A stretch of DNA of 33,796 nt. Origin: Fodinibius sp041642155 (GTDB taxonomy: Bacteria > Bacteroidota > Rhodothermia > Balneolales > Balneolaceae). Of this stretch, positions 8,238 to 16,322 are shown piece by piece. A program made the translations under genes and the position numbers. Numbering within the stretch: the stretch's first letter is position 1; each line of letters starts with the position of its first letter. Under the pieces are notes generated by a model. That model ran no database searches. It saw only the letters and a list, made by a program, of their open reading frames with translations, and was not told the origin of the DNA. The DNA lies in the NCBI RefSeq assembly GCF_041642155.1, contig NZ_JBEPWZ010000008.1, forward strand, positions 1 through 33,796, given 5' to 3'.

Positions 8238-9170
8238 TTGGATACACCCTTAGCCATATTTGCCGGACGCAGTAACTTAGCTTTATCGCGGGCTATTGCG
8301 GAACAGTACGGTACTTCACTGGGGGAGGTTACGATCAAACCTTTTTCAGACGGCGAACTCTATGTAAAGTATGAACAGAGCATTCGCGGCGAAGATATTT
8401 TTGTGGTGCAATCCACCCCCCCGCCGGGCAACAACATTATAGAACTACTGCTGCTATTGGATGCTGCCAAGCGGGCATCAGCCAAGCGGGTAACCGCGGT
8501 CATCCCCTATTTCGGTTATGCACGGCAGGATCGTAAAGATCAGCCGCGGGTCTCCATTGCTTCCAAAATGATGGCGAACCTGCTGACGGAAGCGGGAGCC
8601 GACCGGATCCTGACCATGGATTTGCACGCGGCCCAGATTCAGGGTTTTTTTGACATACCGGTTGATCATTTATATGCCAGCCGGTTGTTTATTGATCATT
8701 TTAGCGAACACCCGATTGAAAACCTTGTGGTGGTAGCTCCGGATGTGGGCAGCCTGAAAATGGCCCGCTCTTATGCAAAACGCCTCGGAGCGCGACTCGC
8801 CTTTATCGACAAGCGGCGTCCCAAGCAAAATGTGGCTGAAGTTATGAATATCGTCGGGGAGGTAGAAGGTAAAAACGTACTGATCGTTGACGACCTCATC
8901 GACACGGCGGGTACGCTTACCAACGCTGCCTCCGCATTAAGGGAACGCGGAACGTTAAATATCATTGCAACCTGTACGCATCCCATTTTATCGGGACCTG
9001 CGTATCAGCGAATTGAAGATTCACCTATTGATCAGCTTTTGGTAACGGATACCGTACCGCTGCGCAAGCCTTCGAATAAAATCAAGGTACTTAGCGTTGC
9101 CGGTATTTTTGCGGAAGCGATACAACGTATCCATACCAACGATACAATAAGCGCACTTTTTGACGATTAA
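8238..9170 (+). CDS. prs: ribose-phosphate pyrophosphokinase (PRPP synthetase)
   Basis: Makes PRPP from ribose 5-phosphate and ATP, feeding purine, pyrimidine, NAD, histidine and tryptophan synthesis. The 310 residues match class I enzymes. Visible are IFAGRSN at the N-terminus, the flexible-loop region GYARQDRK (residues 93-100), MDLHAAQIQGFFDIP (127-141) with its metal-linked His, and the PRPP loop NVLIVDDLIDTAGTLTNAA (213-231). The reading frame begins with TTG at 8238; no suitable ATG exists before IFAGRSN, so a TTG start is the best reading. bL25 and pth follow, a common bacterial order. Confidence 0.95.
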   Translation: MDTPLAIFAGRSNLALSRAIAEQYGTSLGEVTIKPFSDGELYVKYEQSIRGEDIFVVQSTPPPGNNIIELLLLLDAAKRASAKRVTAVIPYFGYARQDRKDQPRVSIASKMMANLLTEAGADRILTMDLHAAQIQGFFDIPVDHLYASRLFIDHFSEHPIENLVVVAPDVGSLKMARSYAKRLGARLAFIDKRRPKQNVAEVMNIVGEVEGKNVLIVDDLIDTAGTLTNAASALRERGTLNIIATCTHPILSGPAYQRIEDSPIDQLLVTDTVPLRKPSNKIKVLSVAGIFAEAIQRIHTNDTISALFDD

Positions 9171-9172
9171 CC

Positions 9173-9330
9173 TGGCAACCACAAAAACACGAAAGCACTC
9201 ATTCATTACCATCCGCGTTAGCGGGTATTTACTGAAATGAATAATGAATAACGATTAACCTTGTCTGAAAGACAGCATGCGTATACAGTGAAGTCACATT
9301 AGGTGATTTTGTGCTTAGTGGTAAAAACTA
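9173..9330. repeat. inverted degenerate repeat between prs and rplY
   Basis: The 173-base spacer begins with ACCACAAAAACACGAAAGCAC (9179-9199) and ends with a sequence whose reverse complement is ACCACTAAGCACAAAATCAC (about 9304-9323), two versions of one motif facing each other. Inside is a second pair. Heptamers GAAATGA, ATAATGA, ATAACGA, TTAACCT (9234-9261) face GGTAATG, AATGAGT on the other strand (near 9197-9211). No gene fits here. Function unknown; similar in style to the other spacer repeats. Confidence 0.45.
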
Positions 9331-9343
9331 ACTTAACAGAATT

Positions 9344-10057
9344 ATGACTACTCCTGAAGTTGTTACATTGGAAGGAAAAGTAAGAGAAACCGGTCGCAGG
9401 GCCGCTGATGCGCTTCGTGATGCTATGCGGGTACCCAGCGTGCTGTACGGGCCAAAAGTGGATGAAAACGTTCATTTTTCTATTGACGAACTTGAACTCG
9501 AAAAAATACTGTCGGTTAGTAAACGCCAGATTATTGAAATAGATGTTGACGGCGAAACCTACAAGACCCTTCTCAAGGAGGTTGAATTTCATCCGCTGAC
9601 GGATCGCCCGGTGCACGTGGACTTTTATGTACTGGCTGATGATTATAAAGTGACAATCAGCGTACCGATTCACCTTGAAGGAACACCCGAAGGGGTAACC
9701 GAGGGGGGCGGACGCATCTTCCAGCCGTTGCATATTTTACGAATACGTGTAACGCCTGATCTTATCCCGGGCGTGTATAGCGTGGATGTCAGTGACCTGA
9801 AGATCGGGGATTCGCTGCACGTGAGCGATCTCGAACTTGAAGGCATTACCCCGCTGGACGATCTCAGTCGAACAATTGTCACTATTCGTCCTCCAAAATC
9901 CGAAGAACTGCTTACCTCTTCCCTTATTACCGAAGAGCCAAGCGAAGAAGAGCTTGAAGAAGGCGAGGAACCGGTCGAAGGAGAACTCGAAGAAGGAGAA
10001 GAAGCGGCCGAAGGAGAAGAATCCGAAGAAGGCGCGGAAGACGAAACCGAACAGTAA
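9344..10057 (+). CDS. rplY: ribosomal protein bL25 (CTC/TL5 form)
   Basis: Binds 5S rRNA in the large ribosomal subunit. At 237 residues it is the long CTC form: an N-terminal L25 domain (about 1-95, RKPxG-like segment replaced by GRRAADALR, then VPSVLYGP) and a C-terminal TL5-type beta domain (about 96-185, VPIHLEGTPEGV, DVSDLKIGDSLHVSDL). It ends in an unusually acidic tail (197-237) with 23 Glu and 1 Asp in 41 residues and an 11-residue repeat, ELEEGEEPVEG then ELEEGEEAAEG. Acidic extensions of this kind occur in bL25 of several Bacteroidota. The gene lies 27 bases upstream of pth. Confidence 0.93.
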   Translation: MTTPEVVTLEGKVRETGRRAADALRDAMRVPSVLYGPKVDENVHFSIDELELEKILSVSKRQIIEIDVDGETYKTLLKEVEFHPLTDRPVHVDFYVLADDYKVTISVPIHLEGTPEGVTEGGGRIFQPLHILRIRVTPDLIPGVYSVDVSDLKIGDSLHVSDLELEGITPLDDLSRTIVTIRPPKSEELLTSSLITEEPSEEELEEGEEPVEGELEEGEEAAEGEESEEGAEDETEQ

Positions 10058-10084
10058 TTTTGACCAAACCAGCGTGATTGCGTT

Positions 10085-10642
10085 ATGCCTGTTATCGTAG
10101 GTCTGGGAAATCCCGGACGCAAGTATGCTGGTACGCGTCATAATATTGGATTTACATTCATTGATAAGCTGGCCGAGGCAATGTCAGTGAGAATGGGGCC
10201 CGGAAAGGGCCCTTTTCATGTTGGTAAAGGGCGCCATGCGGGACAGAATGTCTACCTGGCAAAGCCTACCACCTATATGAATAACAGTGGAGATGCCGTG
10301 CAAAAATTGCTTCACTGGTACAAAGAGGGTACCGTGAACTGCCTGGTGTGCTACGATGATCTCGATTTAGAGTTGGGTACCATTCGCCTGCGTCCCGGGG
10401 GCAGCGCAGGGGGGCATAACGGGATTAAAGATATTATTCAAAAATTGGGAACAGATGCTTTTCCCCGCTTGCGCATCGGGATTGGAAATGATTTTCCGAG
10501 GGGACGGCAAGTACAGTATGTTCTCTCCCCTTTTACTGAAAAAGAGCAGGACATTATGACTTCAACCATCGATAATGCGATCGATGCCAGTTTTACCTTT
10601 GTCAGGGATGGGATCGATGAAGCGATGAATAACTTTAACTAA
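10085..10642 (+). CDS. pth: peptidyl-tRNA hydrolase
   Basis: Cleaves peptidyl-tRNA released from stalled ribosomes, freeing the tRNA. 185 residues, normal for bacterial Pth. The signature VGLGNPGRKYAGTRHNIGF (about 5-23) contains Asn9 and the catalytic His19. AKPTTYMNNSG and CYDDLDLELG (the activating Asp) follow, then RPGGSAGGHNGIKDI. It sits directly after rplY, as in many bacteria, and 23 bases before hppA. Complete and unremarkable. Confidence 0.96.
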   Translation: MPVIVGLGNPGRKYAGTRHNIGFTFIDKLAEAMSVRMGPGKGPFHVGKGRHAGQNVYLAKPTTYMNNSGDAVQKLLHWYKEGTVNCLVCYDDLDLELGTIRLRPGGSAGGHNGIKDIIQKLGTDAFPRLRIGIGNDFPRGRQVQYVLSPFTEKEQDIMTSTIDNAIDASFTFVRDGIDEAMNNFN

Positions 10643-10665
10643 TCCAACAATTAACTAAATAAGAT

Positions 10666-12858
10666 ATGGATACATTACTAACCTACTTAATCCCGCTCAG
10701 TGGTGTTATAGCACTGCTATATACCTTTTTTAAATCATCCTGGGTTTCAAAACAAGAAGTGGGAACCAAAAAAATGGCGACCATCAGTTCCCATATTTCC
10801 AGGGGAGCAATGGCTTTCCTCAAAGCAGAATACAAGGTTCTTGCCGTCTTTGTGGTTGTGGTAGCGGTCATCCTCGGTTGGAGCGCTGACCCTCAGCTTT
10901 CAAGCTGGATGGTTGCCATTTCATTTATTCTGGGAGCCATCTGTTCAGGGCTGGCCGGATTCATAGGTATGAAAGTGGCCACCAAGGCAAATGTGCGCAC
11001 AACCAATGCCGCACGCAGCAGCCTCGGAGAAGGACTGAACATCGCTTTTGCCGGGGGCTCTGTGATGGGACTCGGGGTCGTAGGTTTGGGAGTATTGGGA
11101 CTCGGTATTCTCTTCCTCTTTTTTGGCGGTCAATTTGGTGTCGGTACAGCTGAAAGTGTTAAAAGAGTACTGGCGGTTGTAACCGGATTTTCTTTTGGTG
11201 CATCGTCTATTGCTCTTTTTGCTCGTGTCGGGGGCGGAATTTATACGAAAGCAGCCGATGTGGGTGCTGATCTCGTGGGAAAAGTGGAAGCCGGAATTCC
11301 TGAAGACCACCCGCTGAATCCTGCTACTATAGCCGATAACGTCGGCGATAACGTCGGCGATGTTGCCGGAATGGGGGCCGATCTTTTTGAATCGTATGTA
11401 GGCTCTATTATCGGAGCAATGGTACTGGGGGCGGCCTTCATAGGACTTACGGGATTTGCGGAAACCAATGCTTTCGGTGGATTAAACGCCGTATTGTTAC
11501 CACTCGTACTGGCCGGAGTGGGTATTCTCACTTCCATCCTGGGCACGTTCTTTGTACGCGTAAAAGAAGGGGGAAATCCACAGTCTGCACTGAACATTGG
11601 CGAATTTACTTCTGCCGCCGTGATGCTGGTAGCTTCCTACCTCATCATCCACTGGATGCTGCCCGAAACCTGGGTATTCAATGACATTACGTACACGCCG
11701 AACGGGGTGTTTTTTGCTACCATCTTCGGGTTGGCAGCGGGACTGCTGATCGGGTTGATCACCGAACATTATACCGGCACCGGTACCAACCCCGTCAAAT
11801 CTATTGTAGAGCAGTCCGTTACCGGTACCGCAACGAACATTATTGCCGGTTTGGGCGTGGGCATGATCTCAACAGCTATTCCGATTATTATTATCGCTAC
11901 GGCTATTATCGGGGCCTTCCACTTCGCCGGTCTGTACGGTATTGCCATTGCTGCGGTGGGTATGCTTTCCAATACCGGAATTCAGCTGGCGGTGGATGCC
12001 TACGGACCGATATCCGACAATGCCGGTGGTATTGCTGAAATGTCTGAACTTCCCGACGAAGTTCGGGAACGAACCGACAAACTCGATGCGGTTGGCAACA
12101 CCACAGCTGCTATCGGTAAAGGTTTTGCTATCGGGTCTGCAGCCTTAACTGCACTCGCCCTTTTTGCCGCCTTTATCACGTCGTATGAGGCCGTTAATCC
12201 CGGAACGAATATCTCTATCAGCGTGACGGATCCTTATGTGATGGCCGCGCTTTTTATCGGGGCCATGCTTCCTTTTCTGTTTTCTGCTCTTTCCATGCAA
12301 GCAGTGGGACGCGCAGCGATGTCGATGATCGAAGAAGTTCGTCGCCAGTTTAAAGATATTCCCGAACTGCGTGCCGGGCTTGATGCGATGGCCCGCAATG
12401 AAGGCGAGAAGCTTGAAAAATGGTCGGAAGAAGACCGTGTTATTTTTGAGAAGGCGGAGGGCAAAGCCGAATATGAAAAATGTGTAGCTATTTCCACAAC
12501 GGCCTCTCTGCGAGAGATGGTCGCTCCCGGGGTGCTTGCGGTCGTCGTTCCGGTCGCATTCGGCTTCCTGGGCGGTCCCGAAATGCTTGGCGGTCTACTG
12601 GCCGGTGTTACGGCTTCCGGCGTGTTGATGGCCCTCTTTCAATCCAACGCCGGCGGCGCGTGGGACAATGCCAAGAAGATGATTGAAGAAGGCTATGAAG
12701 TGGGCGGTCAAACGCTCGGCAAAGGCTCCGATGCACACAAAGCAGCCGTTGTCGGCGATACCGTCGGCGACCCGTTTAAAGATACTTCCGGACCTTCGCT
12801 GAATATTCTGTTGAAGCTTATGTCCGTAGTAGCACTCGTAATTGCTACAATGATTTAA
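10666..12858 (+). CDS. hppA: membrane-bound ion-pumping pyrophosphatase, K+-dependent type
   Basis: Integral membrane pump that couples pyrophosphate hydrolysis to export of H+ or Na+. 730 residues with about 16 hydrophobic segments. Substrate-binding motifs are intact: DVGADLVGKVE (198-208), the acidic DNVGDNVGD (224-232), DAYGPISDNAGG (444-455), and a C-terminal GDTVGDPFKDTSGPS. The GNTTAAIGKG segment (477-486) has Ala at the position where K+-independent enzymes carry Lys, so I infer a K+-dependent enzyme. Many such pumps move Na+, which would suit a marine or saline cell, but H+ or dual pumping cannot be excluded. A strong terminator follows. Confidence 0.95.
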   Translation: MDTLLTYLIPLSGVIALLYTFFKSSWVSKQEVGTKKMATISSHISRGAMAFLKAEYKVLAVFVVVVAVILGWSADPQLSSWMVAISFILGAICSGLAGFIGMKVATKANVRTTNAARSSLGEGLNIAFAGGSVMGLGVVGLGVLGLGILFLFFGGQFGVGTAESVKRVLAVVTGFSFGASSIALFARVGGGIYTKAADVGADLVGKVEAGIPEDHPLNPATIADNVGDNVGDVAGMGADLFESYVGSIIGAMVLGAAFIGLTGFAETNAFGGLNAVLLPLVLAGVGILTSILGTFFVRVKEGGNPQSALNIGEFTSAAVMLVASYLIIHWMLPETWVFNDITYTPNGVFFATIFGLAAGLLIGLITEHYTGTGTNPVKSIVEQSVTGTATNIIAGLGVGMISTAIPIIIIATAIIGAFHFAGLYGIAIAAVGMLSNTGIQLAVDAYGPISDNAGGIAEMSELPDEVRERTDKLDAVGNTTAAIGKGFAIGSAALTALALFAAFITSYEAVNPGTNISISVTDPYVMAALFIGAMLPFLFSALSMQAVGRAAMSMIEEVRRQFKDIPELRAGLDAMARNEGEKLEKWSEEDRVIFEKAEGKAEYEKCVAISTTASLREMVAPGVLAVVVPVAFGFLGGPEMLGGLLAGVTASGVLMALFQSNAGGAWDNAKKMIEEGYEVGGQTLGKGSDAHKAAVVGDTVGDPFKDTSGPSLNILLKLMSVVALVIATMI

Positions 12859-13225
12859 AGCTTAACAGCCGGTTTTAAGTTAAAACCCCGTATCCCGCTT
12901 CATCCGGGATATCGGGGTTTGTTTTATTAAGCCGTATTTTCGGGTACAGTTCAAGCCTACATATCGTTTCGGCCGTATTTTTCTCCTACGAAAACAAGGT
13001 CTATTTTGAACCCTTTTAATAGCAATGGGTTATCATTATTATAGAAGCAGTACGCCTCTTACTTTAATTGAGAGCTTTGTTATAGGTCCTGTTCAACCTT
13101 AAGAAATGTTTGTTCAAAGAAAGGAGTAGCACCACAGGCATTTTGTGGTTTTACGTACGCACGATCTAAATTCTGAATGTAAAATCCGGCTTAGTTAATG
13201 GCAATACGAATCACCCGATATTTTC
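12859..13225. other. 367-base spacer without a convincing gene
   Basis: Holds the hppA terminator, then AT-rich sequence. GCCGTATTTT occurs twice (12931 and 12972). A small dyad, ACCACA (13131-13136) with TGTGGT (13144-13149) followed by TTT, could be a weak hairpin. No open frame here has a credible protein, and the promoter for the next gene should lie in its right half, but I cannot point to it with confidence. Confidence 0.5.
12883..12925 (+). terminator. strong intrinsic terminator after hppA
   Basis: AAACCCCG-TA-TCCCG (12883-12897) pairs with CGGGA-TA-(T)-CGGGGTTT (12905-12920), with one bulged T and a 7-base loop, followed by GTTTTATT. The long GC-rich stem marks the end of the prs-rplY-pth-hppA unit. 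Confidence 0.85.
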
Positions 13226-13882
13226 ATGGATATTTTCAAACTTTTTTTCGATCACGATCTTCGACTCGATAAGCTGGCCAAGCGAAACGCCAATAAGACC
13301 CCCGAAGAAGTGGATGCAACGCTGGCTGACTTTATGAAACCCACACCCACTTACTCCAAGTTTTATCTCACGGGTACAAGGCTGGAAGAAGAGCAATTTG
13401 GCCTGAATACCCTCGTAAAAGGGGACGCTGTCATTCAGCAGATGAGTAACGCTTTCTCGCATGATATTACGACCGCTGCAGGCACCTATGATTCCTTGTC
13501 CACTGCATTAGCTGCTACCGGCATTGGAGAACCTTTGATAATAGGCAGCGAAACGGAATCTGTTGATTTTGACCGGCTTCGAATCGACGAAGAGTCCAAT
13601 GTGGGACATAAAAAAGAAGCCCTGAGCAAGGTTCTCAAAAACGGGATTTACGTCTTGTATAAAGAACAGGCTCATCACGGTTTTGATCTGCACCTGTTCT
13701 CCATAGAAAATATTTATCCTTCCCTTTTTAGGGCTTTCCAGTCCCTGGTGGATAACGATTTTCGATTTTTCAGCATCAACAGCAAGCGAATGCGATCCGA
13801 ACGGCATTTTTATTTTGAAACCTGGACGCTGGATCGCCCCCCGCACGGGGCCGAAGAAGTGTTTCCTGATACCGTGCTGTAA
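13226..13882 (+). CDS. unrecognised 218-residue cytoplasmic protein
   Basis: I do not recognise the family. The protein starts MDIFKLFFDHDLRL, has no signal peptide or membrane span, is mixed in charge, and has a long open frame with codon use like its neighbours. Noticeable segments are KTPEEVDATLADFMKPTPTY, FSHDITTAAGTYDSL, a Gly-rich turn GIGEPLIIGSETESVDFDRL, and an aromatic, basic C-terminal part with NSKRMRSERHFYFETW. A minus-strand frame within the same bases is a shadow with poorer composition. It is flanked by the hppA terminator and a repeat-filled spacer and appears to be a lone transcript. Possibly lineage-specific. Confidence 0.75.
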   Translation: MDIFKLFFDHDLRLDKLAKRNANKTPEEVDATLADFMKPTPTYSKFYLTGTRLEEEQFGLNTLVKGDAVIQQMSNAFSHDITTAAGTYDSLSTALAATGIGEPLIIGSETESVDFDRLRIDEESNVGHKKEALSKVLKNGIYVLYKEQAHHGFDLHLFSIENIYPSLFRAFQSLVDNDFRFFSINSKRMRSERHFYFETWTLDRPPHGAEEVFPDTVL

Positions 13883-13912
13883 GGTACCGGTAAAAGGTTC
13901 TTTATTTTTTTT

Positions 13913-14034
13913 CTCCCCTGTCAGGATAAATGGTATTTATTGGTTTATTCGTTATCGGTTATCGGGGGCTGCCGTTTTCTAAACTCCCTGTCAGGAATGA
14001 ATTTAGATATCTGTTATTCGTTACCGGTTACCAG
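13913..14034. repeat. 70-bp imperfect direct duplication built of 7-nt units
   Basis: CCCTGTCAGGA occurs at about 13916 and 13986, followed at equal distance by TTATTCG-TTATCGG-TTATCGG (13945-13965) and TTATTCG-TTACCGG-TTACCAG (14014-14034). The whole unit is therefore repeated about 70 bases apart and itself contains a 7-nt period. The period fades out as ACTTAAC, ACTTACA, then AACTTAAG up to the end of the next gene. Lies downstream of two convergent genes. Confidence 0.55.
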
Positions 14035-14065
14035 ATAGACAGACCGTTACTTAACACTTACAAAC

Positions 14066-14818
14066 TTAAGACTTCCTGCTTTCCAGGTGACTAATAATCA
14101 GCAAGCGATTGCTGCTTTCCGGATCAAAGTCACTCCCTTGATAATCTCCGTAAATATGGTCAATCGATAAATTCCTCTTATGCATTTCCCGTTCAAACCA
14201 TGACCGCGTATAGAGCTTGACCCGTTCTGCATAGTTTTTGGTGCCGTCAATCTCATCCCCTGAGAATTCAATTTTCTTGAACACCGCATTATCCTTTATA
14301 TACCGCCTGATCGTATAATGGATGCCATGGAAGGAACCCTCTTCTGATGAGCGGATAGTGTTGCGAACCTGGGCAGCATTTAAATAATCCAGCACAAAAA
14401 TGCCTCCCGGAACCAACATTTGTCTGACGCTGTCGAATACACTGGCATTTTCTGCATCGGATTTAAAATACCCAAACGTCGTAAAGAGATTAACGACCGC
14501 ATCAAAGGTTTCCGGCAGTGGGTCACGCATGTCCCGAACTTTAAATCGGATGTCATCAATCCCCTCCGCCCCCGCTTTCTCACGAGCCGTAGCAATGGCC
14601 TGTTCGGAAAGATCAATACCCGTTACCTGGTATCCTTTTTTTGACAGATTTATCGAATGACGTCCCCGTCCGCAACCCAGATCCAATATTTTCGAACATT
14701 TTTGCAGAGAGAGTGTCTCCTCCAGCAGTTCGATCAGCTGTGCCGCCTCTTCTTCATCCCGGTTTGCGTATAACTTTTCATACAGGGGACTGTCAAACCA
14801 TTCTTCAAACCAATCCAT
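14066..14818 (-). CDS. class I SAM-dependent methyltransferase
   Basis: 250-residue Rossmann-fold methyltransferase. The SAM-binding motif I ILDLGCGRGRHS is at residues 44-55. The acidic residue that holds the ribose is Asp69 (VTGIDLS). Motif II-like FDAVVNLFTTFGYF and a motif III-like VPGGIFVLDYLNA follow. The C-terminal third (RRYIKDNAVFKKIEFSGDEI, YTRSWFEREMHK) is a beta-rich domain seen in small-molecule or unassigned methyltransferases. The substrate is not predictable. It faces away from the OmpP1 gene across a 217-base promoter region containing two TTAACA-type dyads. Confidence 0.85.
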   Translation of the reverse strand: MDWFEEWFDSPLYEKLYANRDEEEAAQLIELLEETLSLQKCSKILDLGCGRGRHSINLSKKGYQVTGIDLSEQAIATAREKAGAEGIDDIRFKVRDMRDPLPETFDAVVNLFTTFGYFKSDAENASVFDSVRQMLVPGGIFVLDYLNAAQVRNTIRSSEEGSFHGIHYTIRRYIKDNAVFKKIEFSGDEIDGTKNYAERVKLYTRSWFEREMHKRNLSIDHIYGDYQGSDFDPESSNRLLIISHLESRKS

Positions 14819-14839
14819 GAACCTCTTTCTACATAATTA

Positions 14840-14847
14840 TGTTAACA
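14840..14847. promoter_or_regulatory. TGTTAACA palindrome upstream of the methyltransferase gene
   Basis: An 8-bp perfect palindrome 22 bases before the methyltransferase start. It shares its TTAACA half-site with the larger dyad at 14929-14947 in the same spacer. It may be an operator, but short AT-rich palindromes are common. Confidence 0.2.
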
Positions 14848-14928
14848 GTATTTCACACGAAGGAATAAAAGTTCAGGCTCTTTTGCAAATACAGCTTTCT
14901 GACTTTGACATGGGTTTTTAGCATTTGA

Positions 14929-14947
14929 AACTTAACAGTGTTAAGTT
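14929..14947. promoter_or_regulatory. 19-bp operator-like palindrome upstream of the OmpP1/FadL gene
   Basis: AACTTAACAGTGTTAAGTT has perfect 8-bp arms around AGT. It lies 88 bases before the porin start, just downstream of TTTGACA (14904-14910), a possible -33 element. No T tract follows, so it is not a terminator. Its size and symmetry fit a dimeric repressor such as a TetR-type regulator. Inference only. Confidence 0.4.
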
Positions 14948-15035
14948 ATGTAAGAATATTTTGCACCGGAAGTACTAATTTTAAGGATCCGCATCCTCCT
15001 TAAGCCATGAAAATCTCAATCTTAATAATGATCTC

Positions 15036-16304
15036 ATGCGAAAATTAATAGCTACGATAGGCCTTGTATTCGTATGTTCGGCTTCCGCCTATTCCAGCGG
15101 TTTCTCGATCTATGAAGCCAGCATTCGTGCCAACGGAATGCTGGGAGCTTTCTCCGCCTATGCTGACCATGTATCTACAATCTATTATAATCCCGCCGGA
15201 CTCAGTGGGCTGGATGGCATACGTGTAAGCACAGGTGCGACCATTATAGCCCCCCGGTCAACCTTCAGGGGACCTTTTGCAAGTTCCAGCTCGTACCCAG
15301 GCAGCGATCAAAGATATGAAATGGCCGAACAAAACTTTTTTGTGCCCAATTTTTATGCCTCCTATGAAATTGAGGATGGACTTACGGCCGGCATCGGGGT
15401 CTATGCTCCCTTTGGATTGGGTACCCGATGGGATTCCAACTGGGTGGGCCGTACAGAGGCTATCGAAACCTCTATTGAAACAATATTTGTCCAGCCAACC
15501 GTCGGATACCAGCTGCCCGATTTCGGCATCGGTGATGTTAAAATAGGGGCCGGCCTGGTCATTGCCGCCTATGGGAACGTAAATCTTTCTCGTGCCGTCG
15601 AAGATTTCGCGGTCGAAGAAGATATTTTTTCATTAGACGGAGAACTCGACAAACCGGGCATCGGTTACAATGTGGGACTTCTGTATGAACCTACAGAGAT
15701 GGTGCGGCTCGGCTTCACGTATCGCAGCAAGGTGGAAACGGAATTCAGCGGCGATGCTGACTTCGGGGATCTTCCTTCTGCCCTGTTTCCTTCCGACGCC
15801 GGAGGAGGTACCACGCTTGAGCTCCCGGCCAACTGGGTGGCGGCCGTGAATGTGCAAGCGACCGAAAATCTCAGTCTCGAAGCCGATTATGTATGGTGGG
15901 GTTGGTCCAGTTACGATGAACTGGTTATCGAATTTGATAAAACAATACCCGCCTTCGGATCAGACCGGCTTGCAAATGAGCGCGGGTACGACAACTCCTG
16001 GCAAATACGGGTGGGCGGCGAGTATACAGACGCCTGGACCCGGGGACTCTCTCTTCGCGCCGGCATCGCCTTTGACCGATCGCCTCTGCCTACCGAACAT
16101 ATGGACCCTACGTTGCCCGACTCCGACCGGTGGCTGTTTTCGGGGGGCGTCAGCTATCAACTCACTGATTACCTGGCCGTTGATGCTTCCTACATCTTCA
16201 TCAGGTCTGAGGAACGAATCAACCGCGAATCGGTCAACGGCTTTCACGGGGTCTATAATACGCATGCCAACCTGCCTTCTCTTGGTGTAACCATGAAATT
16301 TTAA
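15036..16304 (+). CDS. OmpP1/FadL/TodX-family outer-membrane transporter
   Basis: Outer-membrane beta-barrel of the FadL family, which takes up long-chain fatty acids or other hydrophobic compounds. 422 residues. The signal peptide is residues 1-20 or so (MRKLIATIGLVFVCSASA), and the mature protein begins GFSIYEASIRANGMLGAFSA, the plug-forming N-terminal signature. HVSTIYYNPAGLSGLDG follows. FTYRSKVETEFSG and ADYVWWGWSSYDELVIEF are typical barrel strands. The C-terminus ends in Phe (GVTMKF), the usual barrel-assembly signal. The SGNH lipoprotein gene starts 18 bases downstream, so they are almost surely one transcript. Confidence 0.92.
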   Translation: MRKLIATIGLVFVCSASAYSSGFSIYEASIRANGMLGAFSAYADHVSTIYYNPAGLSGLDGIRVSTGATIIAPRSTFRGPFASSSSYPGSDQRYEMAEQNFFVPNFYASYEIEDGLTAGIGVYAPFGLGTRWDSNWVGRTEAIETSIETIFVQPTVGYQLPDFGIGDVKIGAGLVIAAYGNVNLSRAVEDFAVEEDIFSLDGELDKPGIGYNVGLLYEPTEMVRLGFTYRSKVETEFSGDADFGDLPSALFPSDAGGGTTLELPANWVAAVNVQATENLSLEADYVWWGWSSYDELVIEFDKTIPAFGSDRLANERGYDNSWQIRVGGEYTDAWTRGLSLRAGIAFDRSPLPTEHMDPTLPDSDRWLFSGGVSYQLTDYLAVDASYIFIRSEERINRESVNGFHGVYNTHANLPSLGVTMKF

Positions 16305-16322
16305 GTATAAAGGAGTCCTGTT

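Noticed and set aside
9670..10122. Long minus-strand frame, very Ser-rich, opposite rplY
   Set aside because: It is the complement of the Glu-rich tail codons of bL25 and extends over pth; the composition is an artefact of GAA/GAG repeats.
13131..13149. ACCACA/TGTGGT hairpin before the 218-residue gene
   Set aside because: Only 6 bp with a 7-base loop and three T; not enough for a terminator or operator call.
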